From Methylocystis sp. (GTDB taxonomy: Bacteria; Pseudomonadota; Alphaproteobacteria; Rhizobiales; Beijerinckiaceae): 64,000 nucleotides of DNA. The notes under the pieces are model-generated. The model ran no database searches. It saw only the letters and a list, made by a program, of their open reading frames with translations, and had not been told where the DNA came from. The position numbers and the translations under genes are program-made. This document shows, in pieces, positions 35,989-46,244 of this stretch. Position 1 is the stretch's first letter; each line of letters begins with the position of its first letter. Where the stretch lies: the NCBI GenBank assembly GCA_016178015.1, contig JACOUB010000032.1, forward strand, positions 1 through 64,000, given 5' to 3'.

Positions 35989-36690
35989 TCAAGCGGTGAT
36001 GCGTTCGTCGACTTGGCTCGGCTCACGCAATACATAGCCGCGGCCCCAGACGGTCTCGATATAGTTGCGTCCCTCGCTGGCGCTGGCGAGCTTCTTGCGC
36101 AGCTTGCAAATAAAGACGTCGATGATCTTGAGTTCGGGTTCGTCCATGCCCCCGTAAAGATGGTTGAGGAACATCTCCTTGGTGAGCGTGGTGCCCTTGC
36201 GCAATGAGAGCAGCTCGAGCATCTGGTATTCCTTGCCCGTCAGATGCACTCGCGCACCCGAGACTTCGACGGTTTTCTGGTCGAGATTGACGATGAGGTC
36301 GCCGGTGGCGATGACCGACTGAGCATGACCCTTCGAGCGGCGGACGATGGCGTGAATGCGAGCCACGAGCTCGTCCTTGTGGAACGGCTTCGTCAAATAG
36401 TCGTCGGCGCCAAAGCCGAGGCCTTTCACTTTGTCTTCGATGCCGGCGAGGCCTGAAAGAATGAGAATCGGCGTCTTCACCTTGGCGACGCGCAGCGTGC
36501 GCAACACCTCATAGCCCGACATATCCGGAAGGTTGATGTCCAACAGGATAATATCGTAATCATAGAGCTTGCCGAGGTCGATGCCTTCTTCGCCGAGGTC
36601 CGTCGCGTAGACGTTGAAACTTTCGGACTTGAGCATGAGCTCGATGCTATGAGCCGTCGCGCTGTCGTCTTCGATCAATAAAACGCGCAT
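35989..36690 (-). CDS. ctrA: Cell-cycle master response regulator CtrA
   Basis: This 233-residue OmpR-type regulator has receiver 1-120 with phospho-acceptor Asp51 ([18 protein letters not shown]) and KPFHKDEL. A winged-helix DNA-binding domain follows ([51 protein letters not shown]). It is the master regulator of cell-cycle and polar-development genes in alphaproteobacteria. The start MRVLLIEDD at 36690 is universal for CtrA. Its promoter region carries a TTAACCAT element on the coding strand, consistent with the autoregulation known elsewhere. Confidence 0.96.
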   Translation of the reverse strand: MRVLLIEDDSATAHSIELMLKSESFNVYATDLGEEGIDLGKLYDYDIILLDINLPDMSGYEVLRTLRVAKVKTPILILSGLAGIEDKVKGLGFGADDYLTKPFHKDELVARIHAIVRRSKGHAQSVIATGDLIVNLDQKTVEVSGARVHLTGKEYQMLELLSLRKGTTLTKEMFLNHLYGGMDEPELKIIDVFICKLRKKLASASEGRNYIETVWGRGYVLREPSQVDERITA

Positions 36691-36803
36691 ATTTGTCCCC
36701 ACCCGGCTGCGTCGTATCTCCGGAATAACGGTGTTTGGCGGCGCCAAGGCCGCGCGTTCAGCGGTTGAAGCCGAACGCCACACCTCCCGAACGCTAAGCG
36801 GAA

Positions 36804-36811
36804 ATGGTTAA
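36804..36811 (-). promoter_or_regulatory. Candidate CtrA half-site in the ctrA promoter region
   Basis: TTAACCAT reads on the ctrA coding strand about 115 bases upstream of its ATG and is an exact match to the CtrA half-site. The 549-base gap between ctrA and rpmH contains no gene I can support and must hold both divergent promoters. A GANTC methylation site (GAATC near 36924) is also present there. Confidence 0.4.
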
Positions 36812-37164
36812 CAAACCCTGACCTTTGCCCTATTTGCGGTCCAAAATCTTAAATTCCGCGCCGCTAGAGGATGCACAAACGCCGCTGGCCGTCCGACCTC
36901 GCGCCGAACAAATCGCAACAAAACGAATCGGTCACGGCGTTAATGTATACGCTTTGGGGGCATGTAACTTGAATTTTCGAGATGCTCTCGAGCCGGGACC
37001 GAAGTGGAGCTACCGTTCTCGGTAGGGCCAAATCCTGGTTTATACATCAAGGGCAACGTCGATGCCCCGCTGGATATAGCCGGGCGGCGATTCCGAAGTC
37101 ACAACGCAACGTTGCACGGCGCCGGCCCGCGTTGCGCCGGCGACCCTGCGGCGCCGTCACGACG

Positions 37165-37194
37165 TTGACTTGTTCGAGACCTTTCCCCTATATG
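37165..37194 (+). promoter_or_regulatory. Sigma-70-type promoter for rpmH-rnpA-yidC
   Basis: TTGACT at 37165-37170 and TATATG at 37189-37194 are separated by 18 bases and lie about 45 bases upstream of the rpmH GTG. This is one of the better housekeeping promoter matches in the window. Confidence 0.6.
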
Positions 37195-37239
37195 CCTCGC
37201 GCAAAGGCAAACGGCGAGCCATGCGAGCGGAGAGCAGCA

Positions 37240-37374
37240 GTGAAACGGACGTATCAACCCAGCCGGATCGTGCGCAAGCGGCGGCACGGATTTCGCGCGC
37301 GCATGGCGACCGTCGGCGGCCGCAATGTCATTGCCGCGCGCCGCGCGCGGGGACGCAAGCGCCTGTCGGCCTGA
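37240..37374 (+). CDS. rpmH: 50S ribosomal protein L34 (GTG start)
   Basis: This 44-residue, very basic protein has sequence [17 protein letters not shown] followed by [20 protein letters not shown], the near-invariant L34 pattern. It starts with GTG at 37240, preceded by GGAGAG. It is the first gene of the conserved rpmH-rnpA-yidC-engB group. Confidence 0.97.
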   Translation: MKRTYQPSRIVRKRRHGFRARMATVGGRNVIAARRARGRKRLSA

Positions 37375-37411
37375 GCCGCCACAGGCTTCTCGACCAAGGC
37401 GGACGGGAGGC

Positions 37412-37837
37412 ATGACGACAAACGCCCCCGCCCAACCCCACGCGGCGAAGACGGCGCCGCAGCGGCTGCGCCGTCGCCGCGACTTCCTGCACGCGGCCGC
37501 AAGCGGCGTTCGCCATTCGATGCGTGTCTTCAGTTTGCAAGCCGCTGAGCGCGAGAACGATCGCGAGACGCCGGCGCGGTTCGGGTTCACGGTGACGAAG
37601 AAGACCGCCGGGGCCGTCGGGCGCAACCGCATTCGTCGCCGTCTCAAGGAGGCGTTGCGGGTCAATAGCTTCCAAGCCCGTCCCGGATACGACTATGTCT
37701 TCATTGCCCGCCCCGCGGCGTTGACGGCGCCTTTCCGCGAACTTCTCTTGCAAGTGGCCGACGGGCTGGCGAACATCCACGCTCTCGGCAAATCCTCCAA
37801 ACGGCGCAATCGGAAAAACAGGCCCTCGGCGTCATGA
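37412..37837 (+). CDS. rnpA: Ribonuclease P protein component
   Basis: This 141-residue, basic protein supports the RNase P RNA in maturing tRNA 5' ends. It has [11 protein letters not shown] at the start, [20 protein letters not shown] and RRLKEALR, which is the RNR signature. GGGAGG lies just upstream of the ATG. It starts 37 bases after rpmH and overlaps yidC by 4 bases (ATGA). Confidence 0.95.
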   Translation: MTTNAPAQPHAAKTAPQRLRRRRDFLHAAASGVRHSMRVFSLQAAERENDRETPARFGFTVTKKTAGAVGRNRIRRRLKEALRVNSFQARPGYDYVFIARPAALTAPFRELLLQVADGLANIHALGKSSKRRNRKNRPSAS

Positions 37838-39636
37838 CGGAATACACCAAGAATTTACTCATCGCCGTCGGCCTGTCGCTGCTCGTCATCGCCGCATGGG
37901 ACTATTTTTACGCTTTTCCGCAAATGGACAAGCAGCGCGAAGCCGAGTTGGAGCAGCAGCGGACCGCCAAGACGCCCAAGCTCGGCGCGCCGGAGACCCC
38001 CCCGGCCGCCGCATCGGCGCCGGCGGCCGTGGAAGCCGCGCCCAGGGTCCAGAAGACTCGTGAAGCCGCGCTCGCCGCCAGCCCGCGCATCTCGATCGAC
38101 ACCAAATCTCTTGCGGGCTCCATTGCGCTGAAGGGCGCCCGCCTCGACGACGTCTCGCTCAAGCTCTACCGCGAGACTGTCGATCCCAAGAGCCCGATCA
38201 TCGTCTTGTTGTCGCCGGACGAAGCGCCCCACCCCTATTACGCGGAAACCGGCTTTCTTTCCGCTGCGACCGTCGGCGCCCCGGCGCTGCCGACGACCGA
38301 AACCGTTTGGACGGCGGACGCCTCGCGGCTGACGGCGTCGCGTCCCGTCACCCTCACCTATGACAACGGCCAAGGTCTTCTGTTCCGCCGTAAGATTTCC
38401 GTCGACGATCAATACATGTTCAAGGTGACGGACAGCGTCGAGAACAAGAGCGGCAAGCCGGTCGTCCTTTATCCGTTCATGCGCGTATCGCGCGTCGGCG
38501 CGCCGCCAAGCGCCGGCTACGCCGCCCTGCACGAGGGATTTGTCGGCGTCATCGGCGAGGCCGGCCTCCAAGAAACCAAGTACGACAAGATCGAAAAGGA
38601 GCCGAAGGCGACCCAAACGTTCAAGGGAACCGGCGGCTGGGTCGGCTTCACCGACAAATATTGGGGCGCGGTCGTCGCGCCTGACCAGAACAAGACATTC
38701 GAAGCACGCTTCTTGTCCACCGGCGCGGGCGTCAAGGCCTATCAGGCCGACACGGTCAACGAAGCGGTGACCATCGAGCCGGGCCAGACCGTTGAGACGA
38801 CGGCGCACGTTTTCGCCGGCGCCAAGGAAGTCGACACCCTCGACGCCTACCAGGCCAAAGAAGGCGTCAAGCGTTTCGATCTGCTCATCGACTGGGGCTG
38901 GTTCTATTTCATTACGCGGCCGATGTTCCGCGTCATCGACGGTCTCTTCAAGGTTTTGGGCAATTTCGGATTGGCGATTCTCGCCGTCACCGTCGTCGTC
39001 AAGATCGTCTTCTTGCCGCTCGCCAACAAGAGCTATCAAGCCGTCGCCAAAATGAAGGCGATCCAGCCGGAGATCAAGGCGCTCAAGGAACGCTACGCCG
39101 ACGACAAGCACAAGCTCAATACGGAGCAGATGGCGCTGTTCAAGCGCGAAAAGGTCAATCCGGCCGGCGGTTGCCTCCCGGCCTTGCTGCAAATACCTGT
39201 TTTCTTCTCTCTTTATAAGGTGCTGGTGGTCACCATCGAGATGCGGCAAGCGCCGTTCTATGGCTGGATCAAGGATCTCTCCGCGCCCGATCCCACCAAC
39301 GTCTTCAACCTGTTCGGCCTGTTTGCTTTCGATCCGACGCAAATTGCGGTTTTTGGCCCCTATCTCGGGCTCGGCGCCTGGCCGCTGATCATGGGCGTCT
39401 CGATGTGGGTGCAAATGAAAATGAATCCCGAACCCACCGACGACATCCAGAAAATGGCGTTCGCCTGGATGCCGGTGATCTTCACGTTCACCCTGGGCAG
39501 CTTCGCTTCCGGCCTGGTGATCTACTGGACCTGGAACAATATTCTCTCGGTCACCCAGCAGGGGATCATCATGAGCCGCGCCGGGGTGAAATTCGAATTG
39601 TGGGACAATCTCAAGAAGACCTTCAGTTTCAGTTAG
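37834..39636 (+). CDS. yidC: Membrane protein insertase YidC
   Basis: This 600-residue inner-membrane insertase has a signal-anchor helix at 7-27, then a proline/alanine linker and a large periplasmic P1 domain. The conserved hydrophobic core holds five helices ([60 protein letters not shown]). It inserts and folds membrane proteins with or without SecYEG. Translational coupling to rnpA by ATGA overlap is likely. Confidence 0.97.
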   Translation: MTEYTKNLLIAVGLSLLVIAAWDYFYAFPQMDKQREAELEQQRTAKTPKLGAPETPPAAASAPAAVEAAPRVQKTREAALAASPRISIDTKSLAGSIALKGARLDDVSLKLYRETVDPKSPIIVLLSPDEAPHPYYAETGFLSAATVGAPALPTTETVWTADASRLTASRPVTLTYDNGQGLLFRRKISVDDQYMFKVTDSVENKSGKPVVLYPFMRVSRVGAPPSAGYAALHEGFVGVIGEAGLQETKYDKIEKEPKATQTFKGTGGWVGFTDKYWGAVVAPDQNKTFEARFLSTGAGVKAYQADTVNEAVTIEPGQTVETTAHVFAGAKEVDTLDAYQAKEGVKRFDLLIDWGWFYFITRPMFRVIDGLFKVLGNFGLAILAVTVVVKIVFLPLANKSYQAVAKMKAIQPEIKALKERYADDKHKLNTEQMALFKREKVNPAGGCLPALLQIPVFFSLYKVLVVTIEMRQAPFYGWIKDLSAPDPTNVFNLFGLFAFDPTQIAVFGPYLGLGAWPLIMGVSMWVQMKMNPEPTDDIQKMAFAWMPVIFTFTLGSFASGLVIYWTWNNILSVTQQGIIMSRAGVKFELWDNLKKTFSFS

Positions 39637-39637
39637 A

Positions 39638-40324
39638 TTGAACCGGCGAGGCGCCGAGCGATTGGACGCGGGGTCCGACGAAGACTTCATCGAACGCGGC
39701 CGCTTGCTGTTCGCGGGGCCGTGCGAATTTGTTTTCGCAAACGCGCGGCTGGGCGATCTGCCGCCCGTCGGGCCGCCCGAAATCGCCTTTGCGGGGCGCT
39801 CCAACGTCGGCAAATCGTCTTTGCTCAACGCCTTGACCGGGCGCAAGACGCTCGCCCGCGTCTCGCATACGCCGGGACGCACCCAGCAACTCAATTTTTT
39901 CGCAGCTGGCGGCGAACCCGGCGCAGAACGGCTGCGTCTTGTCGATATGCCGGGCTATGGCTACGCCGCCGCCGGCAAGGACAAGATCGCCGATTGGTCT
40001 GTCCTCATCCAAGATTTTCTGCGTGGGCGGGTCAGCCTGGCGCGGGTGTTTGTTCTGGTCGACAGCCGTCGGGGGATAACGAGTTTGGACGAGGAGATGT
40101 TAGATCTTCTCGATCGCGCCGCCGTTTCCTACCAAATCGTGTTGACGAAGGGCGATGCAGTGAAAGCGGCGGCGCACGGGGCGCTGATCGACGCGACGCT
40201 GGCCGCCCTGGCCAAGCGCCCGGCGGCCTTCCCAGAGCTCATTTTCACCTCCGCCGAGACAGGGGAAGGCGTCGCGGAGCTGCGCGCGGCGATCGCGCGG
40301 CTTGTCTCCGAACGAAGCGGCTGA
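39638..40324 (+). CDS. engB: Ribosome biogenesis GTPase EngB/YihA (TTG start)
   Basis: This 228-residue GTPase has G1 AFAGRSNVGKSSLLN, G3 VDMPGYGYA, G4 LTKGD and G5 TSAE, with the switch segment SHTPGRTQQLNFF. It acts in 50S subunit assembly. The start appears to be TTG at 39638, one base after the yidC stop; no ATG lies before the G1 motif. The standard rnpA-yidC-engB order supports it. Confidence 0.93.
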   Translation: MNRRGAERLDAGSDEDFIERGRLLFAGPCEFVFANARLGDLPPVGPPEIAFAGRSNVGKSSLLNALTGRKTLARVSHTPGRTQQLNFFAAGGEPGAERLRLVDMPGYGYAAAGKDKIADWSVLIQDFLRGRVSLARVFVLVDSRRGITSLDEEMLDLLDRAAVSYQIVLTKGDAVKAAAHGALIDATLAALAKRPAAFPELIFTSAETGEGVAELRAAIARLVSERSG

Positions 40325-40349
40325 GTCGCCGACGTGACGGCGCGGTCGC

Positions 40350-40434
40350 CGTCATTGCGAGGAGGCGAAGCCGACGAAGCAATCCAGAGCCCGCCGACGG
40401 CCCTGGATTGCTTCGCCTGCGGCTCGCAATGACG
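40350..40434. repeat. Intergenic inverted repeat, family E
   Basis: The arms CGTCATTGCGAGGAGGCGAA and TTCGCCTGCGGCTCGCAATG flank an inner pair AAGCAATCCAG / CTGGATTGCTT. This type of GTCATTGCGAG palindrome is common in proteobacterial intergenic DNA. It lies between engB and argB. Confidence 0.8.
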
Positions 40435-40511
40435 TTCAGGAATCGGCGAAGATTGAGATCGTCGCGCCGAATCGATACAAGCGACGAACGTCCATCGCAA
40501 CGGGCACCCAG

Positions 40512-41393
40512 ATGACTGACGACCAAGCCGACAACGCGCTTCAACAGGCGCGCATCCTGATGCAGGCCTTGCCGCACATGCTGCGTTACGACGATGCGAT
40601 CGTCGTGGTGAAATATGGCGGCCACGCCATGGGCGACGACAAGCTGGCGCGTGATTTCGCGCGCGACATGGTGCTGCTCGAGCAGGCGGGCGTGAACCCG
40701 GTCGTCGTCCACGGCGGCGGGCCGCAGATCGCCGTCATGCTGGCCAAGCTCGGCATCAAATCGGAATTCGAGGGCGGCTTGCGCGTCACCGACAAGGCGA
40801 CCATGGAAATCGTCGAGATGGTGCTTGCCGGCTCCATCAACAAGCAGATCGTCGGCTTCATCAACGCCGAAGGCGGTCGCGCCATCGGCCTGTGCGGCAA
40901 GGACGGCCGCATGGTGGCGGCGCAGAAGATCAAGCGCTCCGACGCCGCCGGCAATCCGATCGACTACGGCTTCGCTGGCGATGTCGCGAAAGTCGATACG
41001 ACCGTGCTCGCTTCCGTGCTGGAAAAGGAACTCATTCCGGTTCTGGCGCCGGTCGCGCTGGGGGCCGATGGCGAGACTTACAATGTCAATGCGGACACGT
41101 TCGCGGGCGCGATCGCCGGCGCGCTCGGCGCCAAGCGTCTGGTTTTTCTCACCGACGTCGCCGGCGTGCTTGACCAGGACGGTCAGCTCATCAAGGAGCT
41201 GCGCGTTTGCGACATTCCCGGACTGGTCGCCGACGGCGTCATCACCGGCGGCATGATTCCGAAAGTCGAGACCTGCATGAACGCGATCGAACGCGGCGTC
41301 GAGGGCGTCGTCATTCTCGATGGCAAGCTGCCGCATGCGGTGCTCATCGAACTGTTGACCGACCATGGCGCGGGAACGCTGATCACAAGGTGA
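40512..41393 (+). CDS. argB: Acetylglutamate kinase
   Basis: This 293-residue amino-acid kinase phosphorylates N-acetylglutamate, the second step of arginine biosynthesis. [13 protein letters not shown] near residue 30 and [14 protein letters not shown] form the phosphate-binding region. RMVAAQKIK and [20 protein letters not shown] complete the active site. The N-terminal extension before the kinase core is typical of arginine-inhibited enzymes. It follows engB after a repeat, a placement seen in many alphaproteobacteria. Confidence 0.96.
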   Translation: MTDDQADNALQQARILMQALPHMLRYDDAIVVVKYGGHAMGDDKLARDFARDMVLLEQAGVNPVVVHGGGPQIAVMLAKLGIKSEFEGGLRVTDKATMEIVEMVLAGSINKQIVGFINAEGGRAIGLCGKDGRMVAAQKIKRSDAAGNPIDYGFAGDVAKVDTTVLASVLEKELIPVLAPVALGADGETYNVNADTFAGAIAGALGAKRLVFLTDVAGVLDQDGQLIKELRVCDIPGLVADGVITGGMIPKVETCMNAIERGVEGVVILDGKLPHAVLIELLTDHGAGTLITR

Positions 41394-41464
41394 GCATTCC
41401 CTCTGCCCACATTTTGCGGGGAGAGGGTTAGGTAGTCTCGCAACCCAGAAAACAACAGAGAACG

Positions 41465-41582
41465 CTAGAGCGTATTCCGATCAGGCAGAATCGCCTGATC
41501 GATGAGAATACGCTCAAACTCAATAAGTTAGAGCATGTCCTCATCGGAAAAGTCTCGCAACTTTTCCGGGACATGCTCTAAG
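41465..41582. repeat. Intergenic palindromic repeat, family C (second copy, extended)
   Basis: The sequence runs AGAGCGTATTCCGATCAGG through CGCCTGATCGATGAGAATA to a strong stem ACATGCTCTAA pairing with TTAGAGCATGT. It shares its core with 34224-34300. Just upstream (about 41400-41430) is a remnant of family B. The gap between argB and the protease gene holds nothing else. Confidence 0.75.
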
Positions 41583-41674
41583 CTTTGCGGAGCATGCACC
41601 CGCGCCAAATCGATTCACCCAACTCTTTCCCCGACAGCCGTGCGTGAATGGGGAGAGGGAATGCGCCTGAGCTC

Positions 41675-42100
41675 TCATCCCGCTCGTTGCTCGATCTCTT
41701 CGATGTCCTCGTCGGACAGGCCGAAGTGATGGCCGATCTCGTGCACGAGCACATGGGTGACGATGGCCCGCAAGGTGTCCTCGCCGTCGGCCCAATAATC
41801 GAGGATCGGCCGGCGATAGAGCCAGATCATATTGGGCGATTCGCCAGTTTGCGCGCTCACGTCCTTCTGCGCGAGGCCTTGCCCGCGAAACAGGCCCAAA
41901 AGATCGTATTCGCTCTCGCACTCCATTTCGTCGAGAACGTCGTCTTCGGGAAAATCCTCGACGCGAATGACGAGGCCCTCGCACAGCCGCGTGAAGCGCG
42001 ACGGCAATGCGGCGAAGGCGGCGTCCGCCAGCGCCTCGATGTCCTCGAGCGAGGGGGATTTGAGCGCGGCCATGGCGTTATCGGCGATCATGTTGGTCAT
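41675..42100 (-). CDS. Zincin-like metallopeptidase family protein (PF06262 type)
   Basis: This 141-residue small protein has a C-terminal zinc motif VHEIGHHFGLSDEDIEEIE (HExxH plus a following acidic residue). IRVEDFPEDDVLDEM and SPNMIWLYRRPILDYW are typical of the minimal zincin family. Family members are small cytosolic putative metalloproteases of unknown substrate. The ATG at 42100 was chosen; an earlier in-frame ATG at 42172 overlaps the leuC 3' end. It lies downstream of leuC on the same strand. Confidence 0.82.
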   Translation of the reverse strand: MTNMIADNAMAALKSPSLEDIEALADAAFAALPSRFTRLCEGLVIRVEDFPEDDVLDEMECESEYDLLGLFRGQGLAQKDVSAQTGESPNMIWLYRRPILDYWADGEDTLRAIVTHVLVHEIGHHFGLSDEDIEEIEQRAG

Positions 42101-42146
42101 CGGAGCCCGCCCTTCTATCGATTCCCCGGGAACCGCCCCGGTCGTT

Positions 42147-43568
42147 TCAGGTCCAGCCGCGCACATCGACAAAATGGCCGGCGATCGCCGCCGCCGCCGC
42201 CATCGCCGGCGACACCAGATGGGTGCGGCCCTTGAAGCCCTGCCGGCCCTCGAAATTGCGGTTGGAGGTCGACGCGCAGCGTTCGCCCGGCGCCAATCTG
42301 TCCGGGTTCATGGCGAGGCACATGGAGCAGCCGGGCTCGCGCCATTCGAAGCCGGCGGCGAGGAATATCTTGTCCAAACCCTCGGCCTCGGCCTGCGCCT
42401 TGACGAGGCCGGACCCCGGCACGACCATGGCGTTGACGCGCTCGTTCACCCGCTTGCCGGCGACGATCGCCGCCGCCGCGCGCAAATCCTCGATGCGCCC
42501 GTTGGTGCAGGAGCCGATAAAGACGCGATCGATGGCGATGTCGCTCAGCTTCTCGCCGCCCTGCAACCCCATATACGCCAGCGCGCGCGCAATCGCCGCG
42601 CGTTTGGCGGGCGTCTTGGCGCTGTCTGGATGCGGCACCAGCCCGGTGATCGGCGCGACGTACTCGGGCGAGGTGCCCCAGGTGACGATCGGCGCCAGCT
42701 TGGCGGCGTCGATGACGATCTCGCGATCGAACTGCGCGCCTTCGTCGGTGCGTAACGTCTCCCAATAGCGCCGCGCGGCCTCGAAGGTTGCGCCCTTCGG
42801 GGCCTTGGGCCGCCCCTTCAGGTATTCAAAGGTCTTCGCGTCGGGGGCGACGAGACCGGCGCGCGCGCCGCCCTCGATCGACATGTTGCAGACCGTCATG
42901 CGGCCTTCCATCGAGAGATCGCGGATCGCCTCGCCCGCATATTCGATGACATGGCCGGCGCCGCCGCCGGCGCCGATCTCGCCGATGATCGCCAGGATGA
43001 CATCCTTGGCCGTGGCGCCGGCGGCGAGACGCCCATCGACGCGCACCAGCATATTGGCGGCCTTCTTCTGGATGAGCGTCTGCGTCGCCAGCACATGCTC
43101 GACCTCGGAGGTGCCGATGCCCTGCGCCAGCGCCCCGAAGGCGCCATGCGTGGACGTGTGGCTGTCTCCACAGACGATCGTCGCGCCCGGCAACGTGAAG
43201 CCCTGCTCGGGTCCGACGATATGGACGACGCCCTGCCGCGCGTCGTGCTCGTTGTAATATTCGACGCCGAACTCGCGCGCGTTGATGGCGAGCTGCTCGA
43301 CCTGCGCGCGGCTCTCTTCGTCTTCGATGGGCTGCGAGCGATCGGTGGTCGGCACATTGTGATCGACGACGGCGAGCGTCTTCGACGGCGCCCGCACCTT
43401 GCGGCCGGACATGCGCAGACCCTCGAAGGCCTGCGGGCTCGTCACCTCATGGACCAGATGGCGATCGATGTAGAGAAGACAGGCGCCGTCCTGCTGTTCG
43501 TCGACGACATGGTCGTCCCAGATCTTGTCATAGAGCGTGCGCGGAGCGGCCGCCGAATGTCCCGACAT
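42147..43568 (-). CDS. leuC: 3-isopropylmalate dehydratase large subunit
   Basis: This 473-residue aconitase-family subunit has cluster cysteines in [13 protein letters not shown] and in [24 protein letters not shown] is a substrate-site block. With LeuD it isomerises isopropylmalate in leucine synthesis. GGAGGA precedes the ATG at 43568 at good distance; a GTG at 43580 would include that site. Its leuD partner is at 25.2 kb, not adjacent. Confidence 0.96.
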   Translation of the reverse strand: MSGHSAAAPRTLYDKIWDDHVVDEQQDGACLLYIDRHLVHEVTSPQAFEGLRMSGRKVRAPSKTLAVVDHNVPTTDRSQPIEDEESRAQVEQLAINAREFGVEYYNEHDARQGVVHIVGPEQGFTLPGATIVCGDSHTSTHGAFGALAQGIGTSEVEHVLATQTLIQKKAANMLVRVDGRLAAGATAKDVILAIIGEIGAGGGAGHVIEYAGEAIRDLSMEGRMTVCNMSIEGGARAGLVAPDAKTFEYLKGRPKAPKGATFEAARRYWETLRTDEGAQFDREIVIDAAKLAPIVTWGTSPEYVAPITGLVPHPDSAKTPAKRAAIARALAYMGLQGGEKLSDIAIDRVFIGSCTNGRIEDLRAAAAIVAGKRVNERVNAMVVPGSGLVKAQAEAEGLDKIFLAAGFEWREPGCSMCLAMNPDRLAPGERCASTSNRNFEGRQGFKGRTHLVSPAMAAAAAIAGHFVDVRGWT

Positions 43569-43692
43569 CTGTTCCTCCACCGCGCCCGGCGCGGCTGTCT
43601 CACAAGAACTGAGGCTCTTGTAATCGCAACGGGCTTGCGGAGGAAGTATCTATCGCGGCTGGGCGAGCGGGTGAAGGGCCGCGCCCTTGAGT

Positions 43693-44640
43693 TCAGGCAA
43701 GGCCCCGATACGGGTCGAGATCGGCCGGCGCGCCCACGGCGACGCCAGCGGCCTGCGGCGCGATGCGCTTCAACAGCCCGGTCAGAACCTTGCCCGCGCC
43801 GCATTCGACGAATTGCGTCACGCCCTGGGCGGCGATGAAAGCCACGCTCTCGCGCCAGCGCACCGTGCCGGTCACCTGCTCGACCAGCAGACGGCGGATT
43901 TCCGCCGCATCTGTCGCCGGCCGTGCGGTGACGTTGGCGACGATCGCGACGCGCGGCGCATGGATGCTGGTCGTCGCCAGCGCCTGCGCCATGACCTCGG
44001 CGGCGGGCTGCATCAAGGCGCAATGGAAGGGCGCCGACACGGGCAGGATCACGGCGCGCTTGACGCCGCGCGCCCTGGCGATGTCGATGGCCTGTTCCAC
44101 CGCCGCCTTGGCGCCGGAGAGGACGACCTGGCCGCCGCCATTGTCATTGGCGAGCTGGCAGACGGCGCCGGCCGCCGCGGCCGCCTGCGCAGCGATTTCG
44201 CGCGCCGCCTCGAACTCCGCGCCGATGAGCGCCGCCATGGCGCCTTGCCCGACCGGAACCGCCGCCTGCATCGCCTGGCCGCGCAGGCGCAGCAAGCGGG
44301 CGGCGTCAGAAAGCGTCAGCGCGCCGGCGGCGGCGAGCGCCGAATATTCGCCGAGCGAGTGGCCGGCGACGAAGCTCACGTCGCGCGCCAGATCGAGCCC
44401 GGCGTGGGCCTGCAGCACGCCAACGACGGCGAGCGAAACCGCCATCAGCGCCGGTTGCGCGTTGGCGGTGAGGATGAGGTCCGTTTCCGGCCCTTCGAAC
44501 ATCAGCCGCGACAGAGGCGCGCCGAGGGCGTCGTCGACCTGCTCGAACACGGCGCGCGCCTCCGCGAAGGTCGCGGCGAGCGCCTTGCCCATGCCGACCG
44601 CCTGCGACCCTTGTCCCGGAAACACCAACGCCCTCGCCAT
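43693..44640 (-). CDS. fabD: Malonyl CoA-acyl carrier protein transacylase
   Basis: This 315-residue enzyme transfers malonyl groups to acyl carrier protein for fatty-acid synthesis. FPGQGSQAVGMGK is at the start, the nucleophile Ser lies in VAGHSLGEYSALAAAG, the arginine in LRGQAMQAA and the catalytic histidine in SAPFHCALM. The ATG at 44640 fits homolog starts. It is alone: fabG, acpP and fabF, often adjacent in alphaproteobacteria, are not in this window. leuC follows on the same strand. Confidence 0.95.
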   Translation of the reverse strand: MARALVFPGQGSQAVGMGKALAATFAEARAVFEQVDDALGAPLSRLMFEGPETDLILTANAQPALMAVSLAVVGVLQAHAGLDLARDVSFVAGHSLGEYSALAAAGALTLSDAARLLRLRGQAMQAAVPVGQGAMAALIGAEFEAAREIAAQAAAAAGAVCQLANDNGGGQVVLSGAKAAVEQAIDIARARGVKRAVILPVSAPFHCALMQPAAEVMAQALATTSIHAPRVAIVANVTARPATDAAEIRRLLVEQVTGTVRWRESVAFIAAQGVTQFVECGAGKVLTGLLKRIAPQAAGVAVGAPADLDPYRGLA

Positions 44641-44889
44641 GCGCCCGCCTCGCCGCCTCGCCGTTATCCTTGTCGCGGCGTCGTGAGTGGCGTTGCCGGC
44701 CGGACATGTCAAGGTGGGGGAAATTCGGCAATGGGTCGGTTTGAAATTTCTGCTTGTGACCCGAAGCACCAGTCCAATGGTTGCGCCCCAAACTTCTGAA
44801 ACGACTGGAAAGTTGCTGTAGCTCGCGAGCCGATCTTGTCTGTATTATCATTGCTCTTGATGGAGAATTCTCGCTCCGAGGAGGTATTT

Positions 44890-45333
44890 ATGTCAGCGAC
44901 TGCGCCGAAGGAACTCGTCCGTCGGTTCTATTCTGAGATGTTTCGAAATTTGTCGCTGGCTGAGGAGTTCATCGGCGCAAACTACGTTGATCACAATAAC
45001 GAGCAAGGAGGCCGTGGGGTCGAAGTTTTTCGTTTGCACCTCGAGGCGCTGCGCCGGACTTTTCCCGATTTCAGCGTGAGTATCGAGGATACGATTGCGG
45101 AAGGAGACAAGGTCGTCACCAGGATAACTGGTAGAGGGACACACACTGGGCTTTGGATGCAAATCGAGCCGACAGGCTCCGTCGTCGAGGTCAAAGGCAT
45201 TAATATCGATCGCGTTGCGGATGGACGCATCGTCGAACATTGGGGCGAGGCCGATACCGTCGCCATGTTGCTTCAAATGGGCGTCGATCCCTTTGCAGGC
45301 CGAAAAAGCAGAGGGACCCGATCGCCCAATTGA
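44890..45333 (+). CDS. SnoaL-like polyketide cyclase / ester cyclase family protein
   Basis: This 147-residue protein is predicted to have an NTF2-like cone fold. LVRRFYSEMFRNLSLAEEFI, YVDHNNEQGG, TFPDFSVSIEDTIAEGDKVV and ITGRGTHTG are typical of the SnoaL/ester-cyclase group. GAGGAGG precedes the ATG at 44890. Its real substrate is unknown; most such stand-alone proteins are not polyketide enzymes. Codon use looks less GC-biased than the neighbours (for example TTTCGAAATTTG), which may mark transfer. It is divergent from fabD. Confidence 0.75.
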   Translation: MSATAPKELVRRFYSEMFRNLSLAEEFIGANYVDHNNEQGGRGVEVFRLHLEALRRTFPDFSVSIEDTIAEGDKVVTRITGRGTHTGLWMQIEPTGSVVEVKGINIDRVADGRIVEHWGEADTVAMLLQMGVDPFAGRKSRGTRSPN

Positions 45334-45447
45334 GGTCTGCAACAGCTGACTTCCGTCCAAGAATCGCGGCTCTGCAGAGGACTGCTCATGGCCCTTAGCT
45401 GAAATTCAAACTGGCCCACCGCCCGCACTTCAACGATCCGCGGCGCG

Positions 45448-46053
45448 TCAAAACGCGGTGCGGCGTTCGAGCGCCGCCGCGAGCGTGCCTTCGTCGAGAT
45501 AGTCGAGTTCGCCGCCCACCGGCACGCCATGCGCCAGACGCGTCGTCTTCACGCCGAGCGGCGCCAACAGATCGGCGATGTAGTGCGCCGTCGTCTGGCC
45601 ATCGACGGTGGCGTTGACGGCGAGGATCGCTTCGCGCACCGGATTCTCCCGGACGCGCTCGATCAGACTGGCGATGTTGAGATCGTTCGGACCGACCCCG
45701 TCGAGCGGCGAGAGCACGCCGCCTAGCACATGATAGCGGGCGGCAAGCAGCCCGGCGCGCTCCAGCGCCCACAGATCCGACACCGTCTCGACAATGAGCA
45801 GAATGCCGGGATCGCGCCGCGCATCGCGACAGATCGAGCAGGGATCAACGGTGTCGATGTTGCCGCAGGTCGAGCAGGTGAGAATGCGCTCATGCGCGAT
45901 GCGCATCGCCTCCGCCAGCGGCCCCAGCAACTCTTCGCGCTTGCGGATGAGATGCAGCGCGGCGCGGCGCGCCGAACGTGGCCCCAAGCCCGGCAGACGG
46001 GCCAGCAATTGCAGGAGACGCTCGATCTCGGGGCCAGCGACGCGTTCGGCCAT
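45448..46053 (-). CDS. recR: Recombination mediator RecR
   Basis: This 201-residue protein has an N-terminal helix-hairpin-helix ([20 protein letters not shown]), a four-cysteine zinc finger ([16 protein letters not shown]) and a Toprim domain ([18 protein letters not shown]). With RecF/RecO it loads RecA on gapped DNA. It is downstream of dnaX and ybaB in the usual order, with a palindromic repeat between ybaB and recR. Confidence 0.96.
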   Translation of the reverse strand: MAERVAGPEIERLLQLLARLPGLGPRSARRAALHLIRKREELLGPLAEAMRIAHERILTCSTCGNIDTVDPCSICRDARRDPGILLIVETVSDLWALERAGLLAARYHVLGGVLSPLDGVGPNDLNIASLIERVRENPVREAILAVNATVDGQTTAHYIADLLAPLGVKTTRLAHGVPVGGELDYLDEGTLAAALERRTAF

Positions 46054-46076
46054 GTCAGTGAACCATCCCTTTGACC

Positions 46077-46244
46077 GTCATGCCCGCGCAAAGCCGTCGA
46101 AGACGGCGTCGCTTCGCTCGCCTATGTCGCGGGCATCCACGCCGTGACGCCGCGGGACGAAGCAAATGTCGCGCAACGTCGTCGCTCCACTTGCATCGCT
46201 TCGCAATGTCCCGGCGTGGATGGCCGGCACAAGGCCGGCCATGA
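46077..46244. repeat. Intergenic palindromic repeat, family A (third copy)
   Basis: This composite shares the modules CATCCACGCCGTGACGCCGC, CGTCGTCGCTCC and GGCCGGCACAAGGCCGGCCA with 17996-18130, and the GTCGAAGACGGCGTCGCTTC module with 1838-2018. It lies in the 373-base gap between ybaB and recR; the remaining bases to 46426 hold no gene I can support. Confidence 0.8.

Noticed and set aside
37855-39894. A 679-codon minus-strand frame opposite yidC
   Set aside because: The antisense shadow of yidC has no recognisable family features, while the plus-strand YidC and EngB are unmistakable.
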